Shown here: in pieces, positions 12,660-21,540 of the stretch | How the letters are laid out: every line of letters starts with the position of its first letter | How positions within the stretch are numbered: position 1 is the first letter of the stretch | Assembly: GCA_005656395.1 (NCBI GenBank) | Contig: SRSI01000071.1 | Coordinates: 682,001-746,000, forward strand | Source of the DNA: Strongyloides papillosus | Lineage: Eukaryota > Nematoda > Chromadorea > Rhabditida > Strongyloididae | DNA: 64,000 nt | Direction of reading: 5' to 3' | The notes under the pieces: model-generated | What the model was told of the DNA's origin: nothing | Databases searched by the model: none | The model's input: the letters and a program-made list of their open reading frames with translations, nothing else | Made by a program: the position numbers and the translations under genes

Positions 12660-13540
12660 AAGCAAATGAAATGAATTTGATCTACTTTCTTGTATAAGTA
12701 TTGGTCGTTGCTTTTATAAAAAGGGTTATGATAGATCTTACTTTTATGTAGGTGAAAAAGACTTAGTAAGTAGAATTTTAGGGTTACTACTCGATCACTT
12801 CCTAAGGTGGAGATATCTGTGAATTCTCGGTTCTGCAGAAGCTTGCTAAAAAGCTGGTTTTAAGAGTAGAGCTCCCCTAAGTAATGCAGATACTACTATT
12901 ATGTTGGTTTTTACAGCTAGGGTGAATCTTTAACTTACCTAAGAGACCAATAAGTAGGACCTGTTGATAAAGCAGAATTCCAAGCAGTGTTGTTTCAAAT
13001 AATGCCGAAGCCCTCTATATTATTAATTAAATCTGTATATTGAGTAGTAGGGTCCCATGGAGAACTAAATAGATAAGTTATAAGAATTGTTAATTAGATC
13101 AGAGTTATATGTGGTAACATTGTTCCAATTTGCGGAGAAGCAATTCTTTAAGTCAAACAAAATCTGTGAATGAATTGTAAAACCCAAAAGAGACTCAATT
13201 AGTTAAGATGAAGGAACTGTCAAAAGGGCAAATTTCTACAGGTATACAAAACTCTAAATTGTAAAAGGACCGTTTTTAGAATCATATAACCTTGTTGACT
13301 GAGTTAAAGACTCCGTACAAGGTTAGTAGTTGAAAAGTAGAGTCCAGCGGTAGAACATGTTTCTAAAAATAGACATTGTTCTTAATTGTGATAAATGCAT
13401 ATGTAGAGCTAATTAGGTTGCGTAAATTGAATTATATAGTTCCGTAGAGATTTTTAAAAAGAAATTTGTAAATTGCCTAAAGGACAGATTTTTAAAAGAT
13501 GTATTTTTCTAAACGATACAGAAACCGTATTTAGTATCAG
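12660..13540. other. Compositionally distinct, GC-elevated non-coding block
   Basis: This ~0.9 kb is visibly less AT-rich than its surroundings, with runs such as CTCGGTTCTGCAGAAGC and GGGTCCCATGGAG. All six frames are broken by stops, though short stretches of non-repetitive translation persist around 12780-12940. It could be an eroded exon or transposon, or an untranslated RNA. I do not recognise it. Confidence 0.35.
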
Positions 13541-13544
13541 TTAA

Positions 13545-14229
13545 CCCTTTCAGCCCCAAACTTGTAAGAAACATAACTTTGTTAATTTTAGAGATAATGG
13601 AATGATTTTATACTCATTCGATAGGGAAAGATTGGCAAAATAATCCTATTTAAAATTGAATATGGTGCTACTTAAAATTAAAGTACAGTTGTTATTGAAA
13701 GTAGAGGTAAAATGACTAATTTAGTAAAGAATTTAAAATGTCAAATTTAAAAAATATATACATATAGTTAAACAATAAAAAAACAGTATTATAATAATTT
13801 TTTTAAATTTTATATTGATAAGTATTCGACTCTTGTGATATTCTTTTCATAGATATTTTTATAAGCAATAATAAATTTTACAATAAATGATTGATATGAA
13901 AAAATTTTTTTGGTATATATGTATAATAAAGCTGAGAATTGCAAAAGTTTACCAAAAACGATAAAAATATTTTAGACTTTCTTATGATATTTAGTAGATA
14001 TAGGTAAAAGGTCTAATTCTTACTATAGAATTAACTTTTTTTACTTACTAAATGTATATAACTATGCTAATTTTGATGCTGTTATTCGATAGATAAATTT
14101 TATTTTATTGGGATTTTAAATATTTCATTCAATTTCGCCATCCTTTTTTTACTATATTCGTTTTTAAAAAGTAATATTTTAATTAGAATTTATGTTGTTA
14201 CATTCAATTCAAGTTTGGAGCTGAAAGGG
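13545..14229. mobile_element. TTAA-flanked piggyBac-like MITE
   Basis: A 685-bp element with 20-bp terminal inverted repeats. The left end is CCCTTTCAGCCCCAAACTTG (13545-13564); the right end, read inward, differs at one base. TTAA flanks both sides (13541-13544 and 14230-14233). The TTAA target and CCCTTT-type termini are the hallmark of the piggyBac superfamily. There is no open frame, so this is a non-autonomous copy. Confidence 0.85.
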
Positions 14230-14446
14230 TTAAACCTATATATTGACTTATATAAGTTAATATAATATTAATAGATGGAATGTCTCGATAAAGATGTATT
14301 TTTAGAGCATTGATATTTTAGGTGGTTTAGAAGTCACTTTTAAAGTACTTCGAATCAGTTACTTGAACATAATCATTAGATGTTCAATTTCTATAATATA
14401 GTTTAGAATATGTCAAATAGAAAAGTACAGTATTATTGAGATAATA

Positions 14447-15358
14447 TTAGGTTGGCGCATAAATAATGGCCGCAAATTCTTACTATAATTTTTTATTGTA
14501 AAAAATTTAAAAAAATAAATTAATATTAAAACAGTCTTTATGTAGAAATGTAGGGTACTTACCCTGATAATATTTTGCGTATTACTTTATTTTTTGAATT
14601 AATTTTTAAAAACGTTATGTCCGGTCTTAAAAATGTTGTCAAAGAGAGAATTATGGGTAATTTTCTTACATGAGTTTAAAATTAGACGTAATAGAGTTAA
14701 AATATACTGAAATATATTGAATGCATAGGGGGAAAGGCTAACTTCTGAACGCTTTTTGCGTCAGTGATTTGAGAAATTCTATGGGGTTAATTTGGATCTC
14801 GGTAATAAAGAGGGTTGAGGGGAACACTTTACTACCAATACTCAGAATTAATGGAAGATTGTGGAGCTAAATCTAAACTAGTCACCAAGAGAGTTAAAAT
14901 ATATTGACTGGAGCTTGAGGAAATGAATAAAAACTAAAAAAACTCATCTGTCTTTAGAAATAATAATAACCCAATACTAGAAGATGGCAAGGCAAAGTGT
15001 CAGTTTCAAAACAAATTTTCATAAAACTTGGTGAATTGAAATATGGGGCTCTACCTCACCCTCCATACTTCCTTGATCTCTTCTTTACAATTTTCGATTT
15101 GTTTGAGCATTTCGATGCATTTTTTAAGGATATATTGTTTAAGAATCAAGAGTCGGTAAAAAGTGACTTCAGTGACTTTTATTAAATCCAAAATCCTGAA
15201 TCTTATAAAACGAGGATTCAGAAGTTGTTGGAATGTTGGCAAAAGTGTATCGATTATGGCGGCTATTTGTAATTATTAACTTACTTAACTTTAACTTAAA
15301 AAAATATTGTCTTAATTAATTTTTTCTTTCCGCGGCCATTATTTATGCGCCGACCTAA
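14447..15358 (+). mobile_element. Internally deleted mariner element
   Basis: Terminal inverted repeats of about 27 bp begin TTAGGTTGGCGCATAAATAA at the left and TTAGGTCGGCGC at the right (read inward), and a TA dinucleotide duplication flanks both (14445-14446 and 15359-15360). Total length is 912 bp, against about 1.3 kb for an intact mariner, so roughly a third of the interior is missing. The remaining coding sequence reads on the plus strand and is decayed. Confidence 0.93.
14633..15272 (+). pseudogene. Decayed mariner transposase remnant
   Basis: Fragments of a mariner transposase of the type related to human SETMAR/Hsmar1. The N-terminal piece around 14633-14690 resembles the HEFKLGRN helix-turn-helix start, and a piece near 14780-14820 resembles LDLxNKEGRG. 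The C-terminal part at 15015-15272 carries the LPHPPY...DL motif (15048-15090), whose Asp corresponds to the third catalytic Asp region, and ends WQKCIDYGGYL before a stop. Frameshifts and stops interrupt it throughout, and the central catalytic segment is deleted. It cannot encode an active transposase. Confidence 0.88.
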
Positions 15359-15518
15359 TAATTCTTTTAATAAACCATTATTTATATGTTGAAATATATT
15401 ACTACTCGCCTAAGACTTACCATATTGTACATTTTGAAAGTGATATAAGCGTCGTGATCGAATGAAAAGAAAAAATTGTGTTCAATATAAATAAACACAA
15501 TTTATTTACAAAATTACT

Positions 15519-15532
15519 CTGCGTGCACGCAG
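15519..15532. repeat. Left cap palindrome
   Basis: CTGCGTGCACGCAG, a perfect 14-bp palindrome (16 bp with the flanking T/A). It lies directly outside AAGGAAAA of the element's left end. Its core differs from that of the right cap. Confidence 0.9.
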
Positions 15533-15540
15533 AAGGAAAA

Positions 15541-15558
15541 CATCACTTCAAGGTGATG
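15541..15558. repeat. Hairpin unit 1
   Basis: CATCACTTCAAGGTGATG, a near-perfect 18-bp palindrome able to form a CATCAC/GTGATG stem. Confidence 0.85.
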
Positions 15559-15568
15559 TTTTTAAATT

Positions 15569-15586
15569 CATCACCTTGAGGTGTTG
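15569..15586. repeat. Hairpin unit 2
   Basis: CATCACCTTGAGGTGTTG, a diverged copy of the same 18-bp unit, 10 bp inward of unit 1. Confidence 0.8.
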
Positions 15587-16238
15587 ATTTTTTATTTAGG
15601 TTTTAGTATACAGGAAGATATCTTACGAAGGCGTAACACAACTTTGGAATTATATATATAAAAATGTCAAAACATTGTACTTCATAACATGTTTTTATCA
15701 ATTTTACCTAACTAATTTTTCTTTTTTAGGTGTAAATTAAGAAATGCCGAATGATTATTTATAAATGGGATAAATTACAAATAATGATAAGTTTTTTTTT
15801 TACTTTAAATCTAGGTATTTTTTAGGCACATGCATGGAATTGTTACTTATATTTCAAAAACAACAGGAATATGCAAGTATACAAGTAAGTTATTGTTTCA
15901 ATTAACTTTTATAATTGTTTCTAGTTTGTAGGATATGTGAATTTCACTATTTAGCATGCAGGTACGATTTATTGCCAATCTAGACAAGTTTTACCACTCT
16001 ATTTATAATTATTATTTATTGCTTCTGTTGTCATTATCTTTGTTAAATTTAAAGTTTTAAATATTCATTAAATTGTTACATAATTTTGTATTTATTGTTA
16101 TATCTTTATTTTATAATAAAAAATCTTAGTTATTACTTTTAATTATTAAAATATAACTGTAAATAAGAACATTGCTATAAACAGGTGTTCTAAGACATTT
16201 TATTGGGGAAAGATATCCCTTTTGTATTTTTTTAAAAT

Positions 16239-16256
16239 CATCACTTCAAGGTGATG
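16239..16256. repeat. Hairpin unit 3
   Basis: CATCACTTCAAGGTGATG, identical to unit 1, at the inner side of the right end. Confidence 0.85.
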
Positions 16257-16286
16257 AATTAGTACATTTACAAAAATCGACGAAAT

Positions 16287-16304
16287 CACCACTTTGAGGT
16301 GATG
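16287..16304. repeat. Hairpin unit 4
   Basis: CACCACTTTGAGGTGATG, a diverged copy of the 18-bp unit next to the right terminal TTTTCCTT. Confidence 0.8.
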
Positions 16305-16312
16305 TTTTCCTT

Positions 16313-16326
16313 CTGACCATGGTCAG
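16313..16326. repeat. Right cap palindrome
   Basis: CTGACCATGGTCAG, a perfect 14-bp palindrome at the exact mirror position of the left cap. It shares CTG...CAG but has a different 8-bp self-complementary core. Confidence 0.9.
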
Positions 16327-16833
16327 CTGGTTCTAATTTGCATTACTGTTGTGCAAGGGCCATGTTGAATTCCTGGGGTAGGGTAACAATTTTTATATTA
16401 CATTTATTTCAATTGTTTTTGGCTAAATGTGGTGATATAAAATAATGATTACAAGTTATACATAAAAAACTTTACAAGAGTTTAGAGAACTTGTATGAGG
16501 ATCTAGTGAAAAAGTAGCACAACATTCTATTTATACGATTAATCAATGCATAAGAGAAAAGCAAGAAAAAATCAAATTTAGATAGTAGATAGGATAATGA
16601 ACAAATGGAATGCTAATAAGATCATGATTCACTTCTAAGGAAACATTAGTTTTAACAAGGTCTTTTAAAGATTTCTAAACATCGGGATCTTGAAGTGATA
16701 GTATCTTAAAGAAATAATATGCCATTTTTAAGGTAGCTTTTGTCCACAAGTTAATAGTTAACAACAGTACCACATATTTAAAAGAACTTTATCAGAACAC
16801 AGTGTAGAAAAATACAGAGTGTTCCATTTCACA
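16327..16833. other. Spacer between two repeat elements
   Basis: About 500 bp, slightly less AT-rich than average. Short coding-like fragments occur around 16620-16800 on the plus strand, but stops break every frame. It may be a remnant of another mobile element; no family recognised. Confidence 0.3.
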
Positions 16834-17417
16834 CTACACACAGAAAAAAAAGGACAAATTTTGACAAATCTATCTATAATGCAAAAAAATGTCCCACCAT
16901 TTTAAAAAATTGAATATTATTCAAATTTTAAAATTATCAAGCAATAGCAAAAATTTTTAAACAACACAAAATATTGGGTTGTCGCATACATTTTGCCGTT
17001 TTTTTACAAAGATATATATGTTTAACTTATTAAATTAATATGACTTTTTTTAATTTTGATATTTTTTATGACATTATGCCCATTTAGATCTTAACTTGTT
17101 TTTTTATTTTATAAAATATGCTATTAAAAGTCAATTTCGTGTAAAATTATTGATGTTTTAATAAAGATTATTATTCTAAACAATCTATTAACGACAATAA
17201 GTTTAAAAATTTTACAACAATAATAAAGAAAAGCAGTAATTATATACTCACACAAAGTATTATTATTTAAAAATATTATTTTAGTATTCGTTCATATTTT
17301 AAAATATGTAAAAGTTATTTTTTTTACTATAAATAAAAATCTATATTATTTTATAACTTTTCATAAGTTTCATTTTTAAAGATGATCTTTAAAAGATATG
17401 GAAAATAGAATTTGACA

Positions 17418-17527
17418 GTCAACTACATTAAATATGCTACATATTTGTAAAATTTGCTACATCTTATGACATTTTGCGTCATCTTTTTTAGCAATTTGCA
17501 CCATCTTAGTACATTTTTGCGACATGT
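17418..17527. repeat. Left array of ~21-nt repeats
   Basis: Four to six units related to TTTGCNNCATCTT, with the CAT motif recurring at 17460, 17480, 17502 and 17523, a spacing of 20-22 nt. This array is the inverted counterpart of 17915-18045. Confidence 0.75.
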
Positions 17528-17914
17528 ATCTTTCATACCAAATAAATTATTCTTCAACATAATTTAGGTATGTTAAACAGTAAAATAATATTATTAAAAT
17601 AAAGTGGAATTGAATTAGAAAAAGTGACTTTCGCTTGTCTATTGGGTAACAAAAATGATTTTTTTAAAAAACATAAATAATATGGGCAAGCGAAAAAGCA
17701 TTCTTTTTAATTTTTTACTAACTTATTTTTTGATTATTCCATTAGATTCAGTTCATACACGGCAACGCACTTTACAGCGACCCCTACCCTAATTAAATTA
17801 AAAAAGAGACGATTGAAATCAGCTTGCCCGTGGTCACCTATGATCAAGCGAAATGACATTAAAAAAAAGAAAAAAATATGAGTAACCATGGACAAGTGAA
17901 TGTCTACCGTCCTA

Positions 17915-18045
17915 AAAAAGATGGCGCAAATTGGTCAAAAAGATGTAGCAAAAATGACAAAGATGGCCAAATTGATAAAAAAGATGGTGCAAAATGTCAT
18001 AAGATGTAGCAAATTTTACAAAGATGTAACATATTTGATGTAGAT
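17915..18045. repeat. Right array of ~21-nt repeats (inverted relative to the left array)
   Basis: Six units related to AAGATGNNGCAAA, with GATG starting at 17920, 17942, 17962, 17983, 18003 and 18023 (spacing 20-22 nt). Its outermost section is a long inverted match to the outer section of the left array, around TTTGCTACATCTTATGACAT. The spacer between the arrays (about 390 bp) carries further inverted and direct copies of CAAGCGAA-like motifs. Confidence 0.75.
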
Positions 18046-18755
18046 AACTCTTAAATTCTGGGGTTCAAAAAACATTATGAAAACAATTTAGAGCATCAAA
18101 TGTGAAAATTTCATAAAATACAATTTATAATAATTCAAACAATTGAAAAATATTTAAAAAATGCACTGTAATATGTTAAAAATGTTTTTTTTATAAAAGT
18201 GTTTGTAATTTTATATAGAATTAAATTCTAACCTTGTACTTTAAAATGTATTGTAGAAAGCAACTTATGTTCTAAAATAAAAATAGTATACTAAAAAAAG
18301 AAAAACTTATTTTAATAATTCACTAATTATTGTTTTAATTTTTCATGTACAAAATAATTGTGATAAAATTAGTCGCAAATAAAGAAAATTTGAATTTTAT
18401 TTGGTGGGACAAATTTATTACATTTTATGCAAACCTGTGTCCTTTTTTTTTTCTTTGTGTAGCGCATTTTAAATTTTTACATCATTTTCATCTTTATATA
18501 AAATTTTATATATTTTGGAAATAAATTACATACAGTTTTTCAAATTGTTAAGACATTATATAAAGGATTGTTCTAATAATTTATCTAATTTGTCAAAGAA
18601 ATAAAAAAACAATAAAAAATATTTTTCAGTTATAGAACCATTTTCTATGAGATTTAAAATTTATTGATTTTAAAAAAATTTTTTTTTTTATATCTACCAT
18701 AACGAATTCTACTTCCCCAGTGATCTATATCACATTTTTTTGTAGTTATTCATTG

Positions 18756-19325
18756 CTAAAAGGATTTAAAATAAGTAAGATTTTCATTGTTTACTTTACC
18801 ATTTTGATGTTGAAAAAGATAAATTCTTGATTGATAACCACCTTGATAAAAAAAAACTTTAGCTAAAAAATTCTAAAAAAAATAACAATTTTATTTATTT
18901 TAGATATTATTCTAACCATAAAATATTGTGTAATTTCCTTTTTTAATAACTTATTGGTGTTTTTTAATAAACCCACTGTATAGAGTTTTTCCGTCTCAGC
19001 GTATCTTCCAACAATATCTCTTAATTGTTTTGGTAAGTTGTTCAAGAATAAGGATTTATAATACGGCCCTGTTATAGACAGTAAAAGTGCACATCTTCTG
19101 CGGAAATAGCGATTTTCACAACTAAATTTGTAACCGTCACAGAAAATTAACATAATATAAAATAATTGGATATTGAAATAAAAAAATACTACCTTTTTAT
19201 TGATACCAAAAAAGCTAGAAATAATTATATAAAAATGATTACAAAAAAGCAACTTACCCTGCCATCGACAGGCTATCTATGAGATATTCAATCTTTAACA
19301 AGGGTTTATATAGTGATATTGTCAT
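18756..19325 (-). CDS. Small unrecognised three-exon gene
   Basis: Minus-strand exons 19325-19258, 19121-18917 and 18872-18756 join in frame to a 129-residue protein beginning MTISLYKPLLKIEYLIDSL and ending at TAG. The donors are GTAAGT (19257) and GTTAGA (18916); the acceptors are AAATTTAG and TTTTTTAG. The protein is basic, soluble-looking, without signal peptide or membrane segment. Segments that stand out are CENRYFRRRCALL, LPKQLRDIVGRY, LYTVGLLKNT and RIYLFQHQNGK. I do not recognise a family. Support for coding comes from in-frame splicing and from the diverged copy at 21220-21540, which shares the YTVGLL(K/R)NT motif and both intron positions. A 7-bp hairpin (19311-19330) overlaps the start codon. 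Expression is unknown, and the gene could itself be decaying. Confidence 0.5.
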
Positions 19326-21219
19326 CACTATGTCAGATATAGATAAATAAAATTAATTTATCCATCTGAATATAATATAATTCATTTAAGGGGGGATAAA
19401 ATTACTTTTTTATATGATTAAAATTTGGAAAAATGGTGCAAATAACTATTAATTTTACTCAGTTTCCATAAATTTGTATTAAAATATTAATAACCTTTTC
19501 TATATATATAAAGATATTTTAAATAGTGTTAGTTAAATATTTTAAAACTTTTACTAACTAAATCAAAAATCAGTACAAAAATTTGTAAATATTTTTCCCA
19601 TTCACTAAAACTAAATTATTAAATACTTCGGATATAATACTAGAATTTTCAAGGAAATCATTTAAGATCACAAAGCTAAAACATTAATAATTTATGGCTT
19701 TACGATAAAAGAATTATTTCATTTGACCTATAGATTTTTCAAAAGTAATTATAAACATTTATGTTTAGTTAGAATAACTTATGAGAGAGATTATTTATTT
19801 ATAGTGAAAAAATTTCAATACAATGACTAAGTAGATGAAATTTGTTTATAATAATGTTATTAATTTTAACAATGACTTGTAAAATTTCCAAAATTTAAAT
19901 TTTTTTAGTTATAATTTATTTGTCATCCTTTCAAAATAAATAAACTATATATTTTAGAGAGAAAACAGAATAATATTACGAAAGATGCTTTAATAAATCT
20001 TTTAAAATTTCAACATGATACTTGCGCGTAATAATTAAAAATGAAAGTTGAAATATATCGTTATAATGCTATATATTTTTTATAAAAGTTTTTGTAGTTA
20101 GTAATATAAATTAACAAAAAATAGAGTCTTAACATTTAGAAATTTCACTAAAATCTTAAGCAACTGTTTGGACTCTTTATACTTCTTATAAAAATACTTT
20201 TATTTTTGGTTAATGTTTTAAAAAGAGTTCCCTTCCTTTTTAATATCCAGGATTCTCATAGCGAATTTGTTTTCCATTATTATTCACGTCATATTTTCTA
20301 TAATAATTTCTAACAGCTCAAAATTGTCATATAAAAAAAAGAGTTATATAATATGGATTACTAACTTCACTTAGGAAACTCTTGAGAGATTCCTTGGTTT
20401 GAACTAAAATAACTTTTCTTAAAAAATAAAATTAAAAAAAAGATTATTTTTGATGCTAATATTCTTACTCAATTTTTTTTGTTAAAGAGCATCTTATCAA
20501 GGAATTTGTACTTATTAAAAGATCGACATTTCGAATCAATAAACAGCTGTGTATTCTAGAAGAAGATATTTTAAATATTTAGGTACTATTTATAAGAATA
20601 TATTTCTACACCTTTCTTCTGTTACAGAAAGTAAAAGGTTACATTTTTAATACAATTCATAGTGAGATTGACAACTAAATTTATAGCAACTGCAAAATGT
20701 AAAAAATTTGAATTATAAAGTATAATAATAACTCTAATAAATTCATTTTTATACAATACAATGAATATAAATATTGGTAGAATTTTATAATAAAAAACAA
20801 CAAATATTGTTAATTAAATAATTTTGTTTTTGATTATATCACGGATAAATATAAAAAAATAAATGAATAGTTTTTTTAAACACCTTATGATTTAATTTTT
20901 TAACTATAATATTAATTGCATTTTTCACCTATCTTCTTAAAATGTTTTTTGCTTTAAAATTTTACTTATATTTTTGTTATTTTTATATTAATCTACGAAT
21001 TTATTGAATTAAAAATTATTCGATTTACAATATTCTGTATCTTTACTACCAAAAGTTTATAATTTATGTTTCATATTTCGAACATTATTTTTCTCTTATT
21101 AAAATATAGCTATCATATCTTAGTTTATTTATATTACACTAACATGAATTAAACAAATTTTTTTTCTGTATTCAATTATTTAATATTCAACCGATTTTTC
21201 GTAATAGTTACAAATTTAG
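19326..21219. other. Gene-free stretch with possible exon relic
   Basis: Mostly AT-rich and featureless. At about 20230-20420 on the minus strand there are two coding-like fragments: VQTKESLKSFLSEVSNPYY after a TTTTAG acceptor-like site, and a piece ending FAMRILDIKKEGNSF. They lie in different frames and are separated by stops, so at most this is an eroded gene. Confidence 0.35.
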
Positions 21220-21540
21220 TTGTTAACGTAGTCATTATCGTGTAAAAATGTGTTCTTAATTAATTTCTAAAACAGAACCGTTATGTACCGAAATGCTTCC
21301 GTATTACTTACCAGGAAATTTAACATTAACCGTACTAAAAACCTTTACATATAAAAGGCCTTATACTGTGGGTCTGTTAAGAAATACTGGTAAAATTTTA
21401 AATAAAAATAAGGCACCAAAAATTATGGTAAGATGTTAATATAAATAAATTTAATTATTATTATTAAGCTAAATATTGGCATGGTCTTTAATTAACAGGA
21501 TGACTATCTGGGAAAAATATTCCTTTTCCAAAATCAATAA
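21220..21540 (+). pseudogene. Decayed relative of the small gene at 18756-19325
   Basis: Exon-like blocks 21220-21427 and 21499-21540 lie on the plus strand, opposite to the other copy. The first follows the same CAAATTTAG acceptor and ends in ATG before a GTAAGA donor, exactly as exon 2 of the other copy. It contains RPYTVGLLRNTGKIL, matching LYTVGLLKNTNKLL. The second block (DDYLGKIFLFQNQ then stop) matches NFLAKVFFYQ / RIYLFQHQ. In-frame stops near 21226-21265 and the lack of a first exon suggest a pseudogene, although a shortened gene using a later acceptor (ending at 21269) is possible. Confidence 0.45.

Larger units (their letters stand above)
15519..16326. mobile_element. Palindrome-capped non-autonomous element with hairpin units
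   Basis: An 808-bp symmetrical structure. Each end carries a perfect 14-bp palindrome of the form CTG-N8-CAG, then inward AAGGAAAA, then two 18-bp hairpin-forming units related to CATCACTTCAAGGTGATG. The layout is mirrored at the right end: two units, TTTTCCTT, palindrome. The ~650-bp interior is AT-rich and non-coding. Nothing in the ends matches mariner, piggyBac or hAT termini, and I find no clear target-site duplication. I infer a non-autonomous mobile element; the superfamily is unrecognised. Confidence 0.7.
16834..18463. mobile_element. 1.6 kb terminal-inverted-repeat element with internal repeat arrays
   Basis: The termini match in inverted orientation over about 70 bp. The left reads CTACACACAGAAAAAAAAGG and the right, read inward, CTACACAAAGAAAAAAAA; both then carry GTCCCACCA about 55 bp from the tip (16890 and 18402-18410). 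A CATTT/CATTTT flank might be a degenerate target duplication. The interior encodes no protein that I can support, but contains two opposed arrays of ~21-nt repeats. Superfamily not determined. Confidence 0.65.

Noticed and set aside
16834..16845. CACTA-type terminus (CACTACAC at the left end of the 1.6 kb element)
   Set aside because: The other end reads CGCTACAC, and no 3-bp target duplication flanks the pair, so CACTA membership is not supported.
17915..18003. Open translation of the repeat array (KKDGANWSK...)
   Set aside because: It arises from the ~21-nt periodicity, is interrupted by stops, and the opposite-strand array translates differently; a DNA repeat explains it better.
15519..18045. 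CRISPR-like array from the repeated palindromic units
   Set aside because: The repeats are not evenly spaced with unique spacers, the genome is eukaryotic, and the units are terminal parts of mobile elements.
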